Positions 24,668 through 34,339 of a stretch of DNA of 64,000 nt are shown one piece after another. Numbering within the stretch: position 1 is the stretch's first letter; every line of letters starts with the position of its first letter. Below the pieces are notes generated by a model. It saw nothing but the letters and a program-made list of their open reading frames with translations. It was not told the DNA's origin and made no database searches. The DNA lies in contig JADJRB010000001.1 of NCBI GenBank assembly GCA_016712445.1, positions 1,674,001 to 1,738,000 of the forward strand, given 5' to 3'. The stretch is from Acidobacteriota bacterium. GTDB lineage: Bacteria; Pseudomonadota; Alphaproteobacteria; Caulobacterales; Hyphomonadaceae. The position numbers and the translations under genes were made by a program.

Positions 24668-27274
24668 ATGAAAAAAGACAACGAAACCCTTGATCTGGCC
24701 CACATCCTCGGCACGGCCGAGGAGGCGGAGACCACCGCCACAGGTGTCGCAGGCCGCAAGGTGGACCTGCTTCAGCTGGGCTTCTGGGCCTGTCTCCTCC
24801 TGTCGATTGCTGCTGCCAGTGTCTCTCTGGTGCGCCCGCATGCGTCCGGGGCCACGGGGTCGATCCTGCTGATCACCATGGCATCCGGCGGTCTCGTTTT
24901 CCTGCTGTGGACCGTGCGCGGGGCTGGCCGCTTCATCGGCCTGTTTCCTGAGCGAGGCGCTGCGGCCCGGATCGCCAATGCCGGCGCGCCGCGTTTCCCC
25001 TGGATTGATGCGCTCGAGGAAGCCGTTCTCGTCACCGATCCGGGCGGCGCCCCGGTTGCCGCCAATGAGGCCTATGGTGAGCTGGCCTCGCAGACGCTGA
25101 TCACGGGGCCGAGTGAGTCCGGCCCGGTTACGGTTGACCGCCTGTTCGGCGCCATCCACGGCCTCACCGCACCGATCTACCGCCTTTCCAAAGCCGCCAA
25201 GGCCGGCATCCGCCGCCGCGAGCTGTTGCCGGTGGTGACGCTTGGCCCGGAACAGGTGCCGGCGCAGTTCGAAATCACCGTCGCGCCGCTGCCGCGGGGG
25301 CGCGTGCTGTGGCGTATCCGCCGCATCGCCGGCCAGCTGGAAGCGACCGGTGCGGCCGACATGAAATCGCTGTACGTCGAAGACGCCCCGATGGGCTTCT
25401 TCGCCGCGCGCCCGGACGGCACGATCACCTACGCGAACAATTACCTGCGCGAGATGCTGGGCCTGCCGGAAACGGCGAAGAATGTGCGCCTCGACGACAT
25501 CATGCGCCCCGAATTCGTCAAGATGCTTGGCCGTGATCGCAAGACGGGCGCACCGGGCCGGGCTGACATCCAGCTGCGCGCGCGCGACGGCGTGGAACAG
25601 CCGGTGACCGCGATCACCACCTGGTCGGGCAAGGGCGCGGACGCCCATGGCCGCGTGATCCTGCTGCCGAGCCCGCAGGTGCTGAACGGAGAGGGCGACC
25701 GCTTTGCCCTGCAGGGCGCCTCGCGTCCGGTACGTCCCGACGGCGACCCGATGTTCGATGATGCGCCCTTCGGCGCGGTGCGCCTCGACGGCGACCGTGT
25801 GGACGGCGCGATCATCCTCGATGCCAACCGGGCACTGATGGAACTGACCGGCGGGCGCGCGACGCCCGGATCGCGTTTCTCGGACCTGTTCGAGTCCGAC
25901 GAGGAAGGCCCGGACGCGGTGGCCCAAGCGCTGATCCATGCCGTCGACAAGCCAGTGGCGCTGAAGCTCACCGGCGCGGTCAGCGAGGACAAGGTCAAGC
26001 ATGCCAACGTGTTCGTCACGCTGAACGCGCAAGGCCGGCCTTCGGTCGCCTATGTCGTGGACATTTCCGAGCACCGGCTGCTCGAGCACCGCCTCGCGCA
26101 TGGCGAGAAGATGCAGGCCATCGGCAACATTGCTGGCCGCATCGCGCACGAGATCAACAACATGCTGCAGGTGACCAGCGGCAACTGCGAATTCCTGATG
26201 AACCGCCATCCCATCGGCGATCCGTCCTATGACAACCTGAAGGCCATCCATGAGTCGACCGTGCGCTCGGCAGATCTCGTTCGCGGCCTGCTCGCCTATG
26301 CGCGCGAGCAGACGTTCAAGCGTGAAGTGTTCAACACGACCGACTTCCTGACGCACTTCTCGCTGCTCCTGCGCGGCGCAGTCGACGAGCGTATCACTTT
26401 CGAGGTCAACCATGGCCGCGACGTGCCATGGATTCGCGCCGACAAGGGCCAGCTGGAAACGGCGATCATAAACCTCGTCACCAATGCGCGCGATGCGATG
26501 CTGTCGCACCGCGACGGAGGCAAGCTGACAATCCGCACCAGCCGCTCCACGGGCCGCGACGCGCGCGCCAAGGGCTTCGACTATGTCGAGGATGGCGAAT
26601 ACCTCCTGATCGAGGTGGAAGACACCGGCGGCGGCATTCCGAAGGAACTGAAAGACAAGATCTTCCATCCCTTCTTCACCACCAAGGAAAAGGGCAGCGG
26701 CACGGGCCTCGGCCTTGCGACCGTGTTCGGCATCATCAAGCAGTCCGGCGGCTATATCGAGCCGGTCTCCGCGATGGGCAAAGGCACCAATTTCCATGTC
26801 TACCTGCCAGCCCTTGCAGCGGAGGAAATTCCGCAGGCGGCTGATCCGGCGATCGAGCAGCGCGCGGCGCAGCGCCCGGTGGATCTGTCCGGCCGTGGCC
26901 GAATCCTCGTCATCGAGGACGAGGCCGGCGTGCGCGACATCGCCGTCTCCGTGCTGCGCTCGCGCGGCTACGAGGTGGAGGAGGCCGAGGACGGCGAGGA
27001 GGCGCTGGAAATCATCAACGCCAAGCCGGGCCATTTCGACCTCGTGATTTCCGACGTGGTGATGCCTGGCATGAACGGCCCGACGCTTATCAAGCAGGCC
27101 CGCGAAAAGCTCGGCCATGCGCGTGTCATCTTCATCTCCGGCTATGCCGAACAGGAACTCGCCAAGCAGCTCGACGACCGTGCGGTCTCGTTCCTGCCGA
27201 AGCCCTTCTCGGTTCGTCAGTTGTCGGAGCTTGTGAAACGCGAGATCGGCACGCCTCAACAAGTTGCCGCTTAG
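24668..27274 (+). CDS. cckA: CckA-like hybrid sensor histidine kinase
   Basis: An 868-residue hybrid kinase. Two membrane helices (about 33-55 and 66-85) are followed by two divergent PAS regions (about 115-215 and 235-330, the second with [20 protein letters not shown]). Next come a His-containing dimerisation domain with His494 in AHEINN, an HATPase with GGGIP and [11 protein letters not shown], and a C-terminal receiver with phospho-acceptor Asp796. [11 protein letters not shown] and [10 protein letters not shown] match Caulobacter CckA, which feeds ChpT-CtrA. The H-box differs from the usual HDFNN, so a paralogue cannot be excluded. Confidence 0.8.
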   Translation: MKKDNETLDLAHILGTAEEAETTATGVAGRKVDLLQLGFWACLLLSIAAASVSLVRPHASGATGSILLITMASGGLVFLLWTVRGAGRFIGLFPERGAAARIANAGAPRFPWIDALEEAVLVTDPGGAPVAANEAYGELASQTLITGPSESGPVTVDRLFGAIHGLTAPIYRLSKAAKAGIRRRELLPVVTLGPEQVPAQFEITVAPLPRGRVLWRIRRIAGQLEATGAADMKSLYVEDAPMGFFAARPDGTITYANNYLREMLGLPETAKNVRLDDIMRPEFVKMLGRDRKTGAPGRADIQLRARDGVEQPVTAITTWSGKGADAHGRVILLPSPQVLNGEGDRFALQGASRPVRPDGDPMFDDAPFGAVRLDGDRVDGAIILDANRALMELTGGRATPGSRFSDLFESDEEGPDAVAQALIHAVDKPVALKLTGAVSEDKVKHANVFVTLNAQGRPSVAYVVDISEHRLLEHRLAHGEKMQAIGNIAGRIAHEINNMLQVTSGNCEFLMNRHPIGDPSYDNLKAIHESTVRSADLVRGLLAYAREQTFKREVFNTTDFLTHFSLLLRGAVDERITFEVNHGRDVPWIRADKGQLETAIINLVTNARDAMLSHRDGGKLTIRTSRSTGRDARAKGFDYVEDGEYLLIEVEDTGGGIPKELKDKIFHPFFTTKEKGSGTGLGLATVFGIIKQSGGYIEPVSAMGKGTNFHVYLPALAAEEIPQAADPAIEQRAAQRPVDLSGRGRILVIEDEAGVRDIAVSVLRSRGYEVEEAEDGEEALEIINAKPGHFDLVISDVVMPGMNGPTLIKQAREKLGHARVIFISGYAEQELAKQLDDRAVSFLPKPFSVRQLSELVKREIGTPQQVAA

Positions 27275-27279
27275 ATTAA

Positions 27280-27332
27280 AAGCGTCGCGGCGCTCGCCCG
27301 AAAACCAGTCCCCGCTTTTCGCAGCGACGCTT
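27280..27332. repeat. Second CGAAAA-type nested palindrome
   Basis: AAGCGTCGC (27280-27288) pairs with GCGACGCTT (27324-27332), and CGAAAA (27299-27304) pairs with TTTTCG (27316-27321). The core is a diverged relative of the repeat at 18541-18583. It starts 6 nt after the cckA stop, reaches the last base of the convergent hydrolase gene, and probably ends transcripts from both sides. Confidence 0.65.
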
Positions 27333-28063
27333 CAGCGCGACCAGTGCGCTGCGAGCAGCCCGGCAAATTCCGGCGCGCGTTCATGGCAGGCCCAGTGGCC
27401 GGCGCCGCGTGCTACATGCAGCGGCGTGCCCCACATCTTCGAGAAGCGCTCTGCGACCGAGATGTCCACGAAGGGATCGGTCTCGCCCCAGAACAGCTGG
27501 CCGCGTTTCGGCAGGTTCGCGAGATCATCCACCCAGGCCCCTCGGAAATTGAGGCCGAGCGCCGAGCGGTAGAGCTTGAGGATCGACTGGCGCATCGTTT
27601 TGTCGATGTGCGGGACTTCCGCCTTCGCGAGGCTCGCCGGCATGCCGCCTTCGATGAGGCTTGCTTCCAGCCTTTCCTTGTTCCGCATACCGAGCATCAC
27701 GAGTTCGCCGAGCAGAGGCGTCGCCCACATGCGAGCGGTGCGATGGCCGGAGTATTCCTTGTCGATCAGCGCGTTGGTCACGCACCAGCTGGAGACGAGA
27801 TCCGGCCGGAGCGAGGCAGCGCGCAGCACCAGCAACGCGCCCCAGTCATGCCCGACGATGTGCACCGGCTCGCCGGCCGCTGCCATCTGCTGCACGAGCC
27901 AGTCGGCATAGGCATCCTTGGTGCAGCTGAAACCGGCCGGAACCGGATTGCCGAAGCCCGGCAGGGACAGCGCGCGATAGGAATCCGGCTGCAGGCTGAG
28001 CGCGGCTATAAGTGGATCCCACAGGATCGCGGTGTCCGGGACTCCGTGAACAAAAAGGATCAT
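27332..28063 (-). CDS. Alpha/beta hydrolase, haloalkane dehalogenase/epoxide hydrolase type
   Basis: A 243-residue alpha/beta hydrolase. HGVPD at 6-10 is the oxyanion HGxP motif; the elbow is GHDWGA with Asp73 as nucleophile rather than Ser. An aspartate nucleophile is typical of haloalkane dehalogenases, epoxide hydrolases and haloacetate dehalogenases. The catalytic His is probably in RGAGHWACHE near the C-terminus. The substrate is unknown. The start at 28063 has GGGGAGA upstream; sixteen upstream codons in frame were rejected. Confidence 0.85.
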   Translation of the reverse strand: MILFVHGVPDTAILWDPLIAALSLQPDSYRALSLPGFGNPVPAGFSCTKDAYADWLVQQMAAAGEPVHIVGHDWGALLVLRAASLRPDLVSSWCVTNALIDKEYSGHRTARMWATPLLGELVMLGMRNKERLEASLIEGGMPASLAKAEVPHIDKTMRQSILKLYRSALGLNFRGAWVDDLANLPKRGQLFWGETDPFVDISVAERFSKMWGTPLHVARGAGHWACHERAPEFAGLLAAHWSR

Positions 28064-28154
28064 GATGATTTCTCCCCCTTGCCACTTTAGCGCGACCGTT
28101 CGCTGTAGCAAAGGCGTAGCAGTGGCGAAGTTCGCCTTGAGACGTTGATGCTAT

Positions 28155-28766
28155 TTACCCGCGCTCAGCCAGAACCAGCGTGGAATGGCTTCCAAGTGAT
28201 CGCGCCCTGATGCTGGCGAAACCGACCTCTTGGAGAAGCTCGACCGTCGCGCCGGTCTCGCCAGGAGCACGGCTCAGGGGATTGGGTAGCCAGTCCGGCG
28301 GATTGTCCCCATGATTGCGTAAGCACAGGCCAAGCCGACCACCGGGAGCCATCCGTTTCCCGATGGTGCGCAGTGTCTGTGCGGGGTCTTCCCAGAACTG
28401 AAAGGAATGGAGCGCGATCACGCTGTCGAACGTCGCCTCCGGCCAATCGAGCCCGTTGTCGGTGCCCAGTCGAAGGTCGATCAGCGTATCCGGCTCAAAC
28501 CGGCGCAGGCGTTCCTGAGCAACTTCGAGCATCGTTCGGGCTGGATCGACGCCTGCCAGAAGGCGAGGGCGGGTGGCCCGGGCGCAAAGTTCGAGAAATG
28601 CACCGGTGCCAAACCCGATCTCCAGAATCGCCTCAGCCTTTTCTAGGGCCAATGCGTCAAGCATCTGGCGGTAAACCGGTGCGTTCATTCTCTCCATCAC
28701 CCAACCGAACGAGCGGCCAAGGGGGCCATCGGGACGCATGGCGAGAGGCAGTCCTTTGTCAGTCAT
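28155..28766 (-). CDS. Class I SAM-dependent methyltransferase
   Basis: A 203-residue methyltransferase with motif I ILEIGFGTGAFLEL at 47-60, the acidic ribose-binding residue in AGVDPARTML, post-I DNGLDWPEATFDSVIALHSFQFW, and a late APGGRLGLCL turn. It resembles UbiE-like small-molecule methyltransferases. Its start overlaps the upstream nucleoside hydrolase stop by 8 nt, so it is the third gene of a marR-nucleoside hydrolase-methyltransferase operon. The substrate is unknown; a nucleoside product is only a guess from context. Confidence 0.85.
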   Translation of the reverse strand: MTDKGLPLAMRPDGPLGRSFGWVMERMNAPVYRQMLDALALEKAEAILEIGFGTGAFLELCARATRPRLLAGVDPARTMLEVAQERLRRFEPDTLIDLRLGTDNGLDWPEATFDSVIALHSFQFWEDPAQTLRTIGKRMAPGGRLGLCLRNHGDNPPDWLPNPLSRAPGETGATVELLQEVGFASIRARSLGSHSTLVLAERG

Positions 28767-29727
28767 GGCGGCGAGGCTCCTGGCTACTCGCCAGCAGATT
28801 CAGGATCCGCTTGCTGCCGCCGGGTGCGAGGGACAAGCACGCGGTCGTGTTGCCGGTCTCGGCTGACACGATCAAAAGGCTCATCGGTCCCGCGAAGGGG
28901 CTGATCTTTGAATCGCGCGCAACCCGGGCCTCGACGCTTTGGCAAGCAAGGGCTTCCGGCGTCAGGATCGCGGCGGCGGCCACAAGATCAAACGGATAGA
29001 AGCCTTCCCTTCCGATATCGCTCTGCCACCACGCGAGCCAGGGCCGTGCACGCTGCGCGAGCCAATCGCCAGCAGCATCGCGCGACGCCAGCACATCCAG
29101 CCAGCCTGTAGTCAGTTCTACGCCTCGGGCCGCCTCATAGGTCACTAGTTGAATGGCAACCCCCGTCGCGAGCACGGTTTCGACGGCTTTCGGGTCCAGT
29201 TCCACGTTCAGGTCGCGGAAGATGGGGCCATGACCAAAAGCGGCCTTGCGCATGTTGTCTTCTGCAGGATGAAAGACATGTCCTGCCTTCTTTCCGCCCA
29301 CGAAGATGATCCGCTCAATGTCCGCGAAATCGGCGGGGCAGGCCAAGGCTGCCGAGGCGATGTTGGTGAGCGGGCCTGTCGCCAGAACCGTCAATCTGTC
29401 GCGCGCGGCCGCTTTGCAGATTTCCGCCGCCGCTTTTCCGGCCACCACAGGAGGAGGAACGCGCAATTTGGAGGCTCGCATCGATGTGGTCAGCGCGGCC
29501 AGAAGTCCAGCGCTGGTCGCGGCATCGGAGTTGCCGGCGGTTGCGGAGATCCCTACCAGGTTTGCGCCGGAAGCGCCCAGTGCGTAGAGCGCGAGGCAAT
29601 CATCCGGATCGGTCCTTCTGGCGCCTGCACATCCTGCATCTGCGTCCAGCCATATGGACTGCGCTTGCGCGGGCAGTATCACTGCAAGCCATCCAAGTAT
29701 CGTCAGCAGGCGAACAAATCGATTCAC
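28759..29727 (-). CDS. Exported nucleoside hydrolase family protein
   Basis: A 322-residue protein with a signal peptide (1-22). The family calcium motif DxDxGxDD is present but split: DADAG (Asp28, Asp30) is followed by an eight-residue insertion before DPDD (Asp40-Asp43). VLATGPLTNIASA and FRDLNVELDPKAVE match the ribose-binding and C-terminal parts of inosine-uridine hydrolases. It probably cleaves the N-glycosidic bond of nucleosides in the periplasm. It overlaps marR by 4 nt and the methyltransferase by 8 nt. Confidence 0.82.
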   Translation of the reverse strand: MNRFVRLLTILGWLAVILPAQAQSIWLDADAGCAGARRTDPDDCLALYALGASGANLVGISATAGNSDAATSAGLLAALTTSMRASKLRVPPPVVAGKAAAEICKAAARDRLTVLATGPLTNIASAALACPADFADIERIIFVGGKKAGHVFHPAEDNMRKAAFGHGPIFRDLNVELDPKAVETVLATGVAIQLVTYEAARGVELTTGWLDVLASRDAAGDWLAQRARPWLAWWQSDIGREGFYPFDLVAAAAILTPEALACQSVEARVARDSKISPFAGPMSLLIVSAETGNTTACLSLAPGGSKRILNLLASSQEPRRHD

Positions 29728-30173
29728 GGCTTTAAGTCTTCCGTTCGCCGGGCCAGTTCTGCTTCAAGCGCGTCGAGGACGCGGCCGGTCGCGGCAAGAT
29801 CCGCTGCTGAAAGACCGGTGACGGGCATTGCAGCGGCCAGACGTTCGCGCTGGCGCACACGCTCGAGGAGCCGCCGCCCTTCGGCAGTTGTTTCGAGCAG
29901 TCGGCTGCGCCGGTCTGTTTCCGGTGCCACTTTGCGAATGAGGCCCTTGGCTTCCAAAAGATCGACCGTCTTCTGTATCGCCTGACGACTGATGCTCCGC
30001 GCGTCTGCCAGTCGGGGCACGGTTTCGCCACCCGCGGAGATGCTTGTCAGGAGCGCCCGTTCGCCTGTCGTCAGGCCGATATTGTCATGCAAAGCGTCTC
30101 CATATCGTTTGGCGACGAAAAAGAACTTCGACAGGCGATCAACAAGTTCAATGAGCATATCCGGCTGAATCAT
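29724..30173 (-). CDS. MarR family transcriptional regulator
   Basis: A 149-residue winged-helix regulator. The recognition part is ADARSISRQAIQKTVDLLEAKGLI and the wing carries ETDRRSRLLETTAEG, both MarR hallmarks. It is the first gene of a tightly overlapping operon with a nucleoside hydrolase and a methyltransferase and probably controls it. A near-perfect palindrome (30182-30202) lies 9-29 nt upstream and is a likely autoregulatory operator. An internal ATG at 30158 is an alternative start. Confidence 0.9.
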   Translation of the reverse strand: MIQPDMLIELVDRLSKFFFVAKRYGDALHDNIGLTTGERALLTSISAGGETVPRLADARSISRQAIQKTVDLLEAKGLIRKVAPETDRRSRLLETTAEGRRLLERVRQRERLAAAMPVTGLSAADLAATGRVLDALEAELARRTEDLKP

Positions 30174-30181
30174 GTGGGCAG

Positions 30182-30202
30182 TTTAACAACTTGGTTGTCA
30201 AA
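30182..30202. promoter_or_regulatory. Palindromic operator, likely MarR site
   Basis: TTTAACAAC-TTG-GTTGTCAAA is a 21-bp palindrome with nine-base arms and one mismatch, the usual size of a MarR operator. Read on the minus strand its outer part contains TTGACA, a -35 hexamer, so binding would block polymerase. It lies directly upstream of marR and also upstream of the divergent flavin oxidoreductase. Confidence 0.6.
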
Positions 30203-30307
30203 TTCAAGCCCCCCCAGAATTCCCAGGATGGCCTTCCCTTTCGTAACACTTGCAGCGTCGGCGTGCTTTCGCCAAAGCTGCCTGCAGGCAAACCCGAGGA
30301 CGCAAAC

Positions 30308-31282
30308 ATGAAAACCCGGATCACTGAAATGCTCGGCATCCAGCACCCCATCGTGCAGGGCGGCATGCACTTTGTCGGCTTTGCCGAAATGGCAGCGGCG
30401 GTCTCCAATGCCGGCGGGCTCGGCATTATCACGGCGCTCACCCAGCGCACCCCCAAAGACCTCGCCAACGAGATCGCCCGCTGCCGCGACATGACGGACA
30501 AGCCGATCGGCGTGAACCTGACCTTCCTGCCTTCGGTCAACCAGCCGGACTATCCGGGCTATATCAAGTCGATCATCGAAGGCGGCGTGAAGGTCGTCGA
30601 GACGGCCGGCAACAACCCGGTCCAGGTGCTGCCCGTGCTGAAAGAAAACGGCATCAAGGTCATCCACAAATGCACCGCGGTGCGCCACGCCCTGAAGGCC
30701 CAGAAAATCGGTTGCGACGCTGTCTCGGTCGACGGCTTTGAATGCGGCGGCCACCCCGGCGAAGATGATGTGCCGAACTTCATCCTCCTGCCGCGCGCAA
30801 TGGACGAACTCGACATTCCCTTCATCGCCTCCGGCGGCATGGCCGATGGCCGCTCGCTGGTCGCCGCTATGGCGCTCGGCGCCGAGGGCATGAACATGGG
30901 CACGCGCTTCATCGCGACGAAAGAAGCCCCGGTCCACGAGAACGTGAAGCAGGCGCTCGTCGCCGCTTCCGAACTCGACACCCGCCTCGTGATGCGCCCC
31001 CTGCGCAATACCGAGCGCGTGCTGACCAACCCCGCCGTGGAGCGTCTCCTGAAAAAGGAAAAGGAGCTCGGCGCGGCCCTCAAGTTCGAGGACATCATCG
31101 AGGAAGTGGCTGGCGTCTATCCGAAGATCATGCTCGACGGGCAAATGGATGCCGGGGCCTGGTCGTGCGGCATGGTGGCGGGCCTGATCTACGATATCCC
31201 GACCTGCAAGGAACTGATCGACCGGATCATGGCCCAGGCCGAGGAGATCATTTCGAAGCGGCTGGCGCGCACGATTGCCTGA
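30308..31282 (+). CDS. FMN-dependent nitronate monooxygenase-like oxidoreductase
   Basis: A 324-residue TIM-barrel flavoprotein. IQHPIVQGGM at 11-20 and SNAGGLGIITALTQRTP bind FMN phosphate and the ring; His149 in ECGGHPG is the catalytic base position of class I nitronate monooxygenases; SGGMADGRSLVAAMALGAEGMNMGTRF forms the phosphate cup. Nitronate oxidation or enoyl-ACP-type chemistry (FabK relatives) are possible. The start at 30308 has GAGGA upstream; 39 in-frame upstream codons were rejected. It is divergent from marR. Confidence 0.88.
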   Translation: MKTRITEMLGIQHPIVQGGMHFVGFAEMAAAVSNAGGLGIITALTQRTPKDLANEIARCRDMTDKPIGVNLTFLPSVNQPDYPGYIKSIIEGGVKVVETAGNNPVQVLPVLKENGIKVIHKCTAVRHALKAQKIGCDAVSVDGFECGGHPGEDDVPNFILLPRAMDELDIPFIASGGMADGRSLVAAMALGAEGMNMGTRFIATKEAPVHENVKQALVAASELDTRLVMRPLRNTERVLTNPAVERLLKKEKELGAALKFEDIIEEVAGVYPKIMLDGQMDAGAWSCGMVAGLIYDIPTCKELIDRIMAQAEEIISKRLARTIA

Positions 31283-31437
31283 TTTCGGCTGGCGTTCCCG
31301 GTCTGATCACGGCTGTTAACCCTTGCTTTTCCGGGCTGTGGAATTCCCCAGCCGGGGGCAGGGCGCTCGCCCCTCAGGTGTAGACAGCGGCCCCGCGTTC
31401 CAATTATGTTCTGGCGACCTATCCGGAAGGACGCGCC

Positions 31438-32775
31438 ATGACCCCAGTTATCGTGATCGGCTCGGCGGGGTTCGACATCGTGCATGTCGCGCTCGCGCTG
31501 GCCCTGATCGGGCTCGCCGTTTACCTCTGGCAAGGCCGCCAGAGCCGCGCAGCACGCAACGAACTGGTCGCGCGCGATCTTGATTTCGAGCGGGCAGCCG
31601 TCGCCCAGCTGCGCCAGCGGGAGCAGACCCTGGAGGCCATGCTGCGGGAGGCCGAGCTGAAGCTCGCAGCCCTTCAGGCGCGCTCTGCCGAGGACGAGCA
31701 GAAATTCGCGCAGCTGGCGCAAGGCGTCCTCTCCCAGGCGAATGCCCTGTTCCTGGAGCGCGCCGATGAAACCTTCAAACGCCACAGGGAAGGAGCCCAG
31801 GGCGAACTGAAGGAACTAATGAAACCGATCGGCGAGAATTTCGAAACCTTCCGACAGAAGGTCGAAGCGATCGAGAAGGTGCGCACCGAAGACAAGTCCC
31901 TGCTTTCCGAACAGGTGAAAGCCATCGGTGAAAGCCTTCACCGCAATACCGCCGAAACGGGCAAGCTGGTGAACGCCCTCACGGCGCCGAAAGGCGGCGG
32001 GCGTTGGGGCGAAATGACGCTTCGCAATGTCATGGAACAGGCCGGCCTGTCGGCACGCTGCGACTTCAACGAACAGGTTCATGACGAAACGGAGGAGGGG
32101 CGCCAGCGACCGGACGCCATCATCCGCCTGCCGGGAGACCGCCAGATCGTGATCGATTCCAAGGTCTCGCTGGCGTCCTACATGGCGGCTACGAATACCG
32201 AAGACCCTGTCGAGCGCGTCGCCCACCTCAAGGCCCACGCCACCAGCGTGCAGCGCCACATCAACACGCTCGCTTCCAAGGACTATCAGTCAAATCTCGG
32301 CAATCGGTTCGACTATGTCGCCATGTTCATTCCGGGCGAGAACTTCTTTGCCGCTGCACTGGAACATGCACCGGACCTGATCGAGAAGGCGATGAGCCGT
32401 TCGGTGATCGTCACCACACCGACCACGCTGATCGCCCTCGCCCGCACGGTCGCCCACCTCTGGCGTCAGCACGAGATGAACGAGAATGCGCAGGCCGCTG
32501 CCGAACTGGGCGCTGAACTGTATACCCGCATGGGTGTCCTGCTCGGCCATTCGGACAAGCTCGGAAAGGCGTTAAACGCTTCCGTGGACCATTATAACAG
32601 CCTGCTCGGATCCATCGACAAGCGCGTCATGCCCACGCTACGCAAGTTCGAGGACATGCAGATCGCCCCGCCCGGAAAGGTGCCGCCAGAGCCCCGGTTG
32701 ATCGAGGCCCGAGCCAATCCGGCCGATACCGGCCAGTTGCCGCTGGAGCCAGCCCGGAAGCTGCCGGCGGAGTAA
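31438..32775 (+). CDS. rmuC: DNA recombination protein RmuC
   Basis: A 445-residue RmuC. One N-terminal helix (about 6-27) anchors it, a long coiled coil spans about 35-170, and a nuclease-like domain follows with [38 protein letters not shown] (PD-(D/E)XK core) and [20 protein letters not shown]. RmuC limits recombination at inverted repeats and has been linked to defence against foreign DNA in some bacteria. It starts the plus-strand block that runs to def-fmt. Confidence 0.93.
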   Translation: MTPVIVIGSAGFDIVHVALALALIGLAVYLWQGRQSRAARNELVARDLDFERAAVAQLRQREQTLEAMLREAELKLAALQARSAEDEQKFAQLAQGVLSQANALFLERADETFKRHREGAQGELKELMKPIGENFETFRQKVEAIEKVRTEDKSLLSEQVKAIGESLHRNTAETGKLVNALTAPKGGGRWGEMTLRNVMEQAGLSARCDFNEQVHDETEEGRQRPDAIIRLPGDRQIVIDSKVSLASYMAATNTEDPVERVAHLKAHATSVQRHINTLASKDYQSNLGNRFDYVAMFIPGENFFAAALEHAPDLIEKAMSRSVIVTTPTTLIALARTVAHLWRQHEMNENAQAAAELGAELYTRMGVLLGHSDKLGKALNASVDHYNSLLGSIDKRVMPTLRKFEDMQIAPPGKVPPEPRLIEARANPADTGQLPLEPARKLPAE

Positions 32776-32818
32776 TCCACCCGTTGACGCTGACGTAAGG
32801 CATGCATATCTGACCGCC

Positions 32819-33349
32819 ATGGCCATCCGCGAAATCCTCACTGTCCCCGATCCGCGCCTGAAAGAGGTGTCGAAGCCCGTTGAAGGCGGCGTTACCGACG
32901 CGCACCGGGCGCTGATGGATGACATGCTGGAAACCATGTACGACGCGCCGGGCATCGGCCTGGCCGCCATCCAGATCGGCGTGCCACTGCGCATCATCGT
33001 GATGGACCTTGCCCGCGAGGATGAGGAAAAGGCGCCGCGCTATTTCGTGAACCCGGAAATCCTGGAGACGGTCGAAGAGACCCGGCCCTATGAAGAGGGC
33101 TGCCTTTCGGTACCGGACATCTTCGACGAGGTGGAGCGCCCGGTCCGCTGCCGCCTGCGCTACCTCGACTATAACGGCAACGCCGTCGACGAATGGGCGG
33201 AAGACCTTTACGCCGTCTGCATCCAGCACGAGATGGACCACCTGAACGGCACGCTTTTCATCGACCACCTGTCGCGCCTGAAACGCCAGCGCGCCATCGA
33301 CAAGGTGAAGAAGGCAAAACTCCGCGCCATCCGCGAAGACGCAAACTAG
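32819..33349 (+). CDS. def: Peptide deformylase
   Basis: A 176-residue deformylase with all three motifs: GIGLAA (45-50), EGCLSVP (93-99, metal ligand Cys95) and HEMDH (137-141, two His ligands and catalytic Glu). It removes the formyl group from nascent protein N-termini using Fe2+ or a similar metal. fmt, which adds that formyl group, follows 42 nt downstream, the standard def-fmt pairing. Confidence 0.97.
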   Translation: MAIREILTVPDPRLKEVSKPVEGGVTDAHRALMDDMLETMYDAPGIGLAAIQIGVPLRIIVMDLAREDEEKAPRYFVNPEILETVEETRPYEEGCLSVPDIFDEVERPVRCRLRYLDYNGNAVDEWAEDLYAVCIQHEMDHLNGTLFIDHLSRLKRQRAIDKVKKAKLRAIREDAN

Positions 33350-33391
33350 GCTCGCTTTCCAAGCCGCGCGATTGCCGATAGATCGGCGCCC

Positions 33392-34339
33392 ATGACAAAC
33401 CGTCTCCGCATCGCCTTCATGGGAAGCCCGGGCATTGCGCTCGGCGTGCTCGAGGCGCTGATCGCTGCTGGCCATGAGATTGCCTGCGTCTATTCCCAGC
33501 CGCCGCGTCCCGCAGGCCGCGGCCAGAAGCTGACGCCAACCGCCGTGCACGCCTTCGCCGAAGCACGCGGCCTGGAAGTGCGCACGCCAAGATCGCTGAA
33601 GAAGCCGGAGGAGCAGGCTGCCTTTGCGGCGCTGGATCTCGATGCAGCGGTCGTCGTTGCCTACGGCCTGATCCTGCCGCAGCCGATCCTCGATGCGCCG
33701 CGCCTCGGCTGCCTCAACCTGCACGCCTCCATCTTGCCGCGCTGGCGGGGCGCCGCGCCGATCCAGCGCGCGATCATGGCGGGCGATACCGAAACCGGTG
33801 TCGACGCGATGATGATGGAGGCGGGTCTCGATACCGGGCCGGTACTCGCGTCCGTCCGTACACCGATCACAAGCGAGGATACCGCCGGCACGCTGCACGA
33901 CCGGCTCGCGGTGCTCGCCGCCGACCTTGCCCCCCGCGCTCTCGCGGGCATTTCGGACGGCAGCCTTAAGCCAGTCGCCCAATCCGAAGACGGCATGACC
34001 TACGCCGCCAAGATCACCGCCGAGGACCAGCGCATCGACTGGACGCGCCCGGCCGCCGAGGTCGATTGCCGGGTACGCGGCCTGTCGCCCGCGCCCGGCG
34101 CTTGGTGCGAGGCCGATCTCGGGCAGGGACCAGTGCGCCTGAAGCTTCTGTTCAGTGAACTGACGGACCTCTGGAATCCGGCCCCGCCCGGCACTCTGCT
34201 CAATGATGGCCTCGCCGTCGCCTGCGGCGATGGCCGCGCGGTCCGCCTCCTGCGCCTTCAGAAACCCGGCGGCAAACCGCTGGACGCGCGCGACTTCCTC
34301 GCGGGCACGCCGCTTGCCGCGGGGACGTTGATCACATGA
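33392..34339 (+). CDS. fmt: Methionyl-tRNA formyltransferase
   Basis: A 315-residue Fmt. The catalytic domain holds RIAFMGSP, then [17 protein letters not shown] with Asn109 and His111, and the acid Asp147 in GLDTGP. The C-terminal tRNA-binding barrel begins near residue 205 ([15 protein letters not shown]). It formylates Met-tRNAfMet for initiation. The stop overlaps the next gene's ATG by 4 nt, so the GNAT gene is co-translated. Confidence 0.97.
   Translation: MTNRLRIAFMGSPGIALGVLEALIAAGHEIACVYSQPPRPAGRGQKLTPTAVHAFAEARGLEVRTPRSLKKPEEQAAFAALDLDAAVVVAYGLILPQPILDAPRLGCLNLHASILPRWRGAAPIQRAIMAGDTETGVDAMMMEAGLDTGPVLASVRTPITSEDTAGTLHDRLAVLAADLAPRALAGISDGSLKPVAQSEDGMTYAAKITAEDQRIDWTRPAAEVDCRVRGLSPAPGAWCEADLGQGPVRLKLLFSELTDLWNPAPPGTLLNDGLAVACGDGRAVRLLRLQKPGGKPLDARDFLAGTPLAAGTLIT

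Noticed and set aside
24488..27262. Very long open frame antisense to the CckA-like gene
   Set aside because: It is a mirror effect of GC-rich codon use; the plus-strand frame encodes complete kinase motifs.
31283..31437. dif-like sequence (TTATGTT) near the composition flip
   Set aside because: Only the XerD-side half resembles dif; the XerC half and central spacing do not fit.
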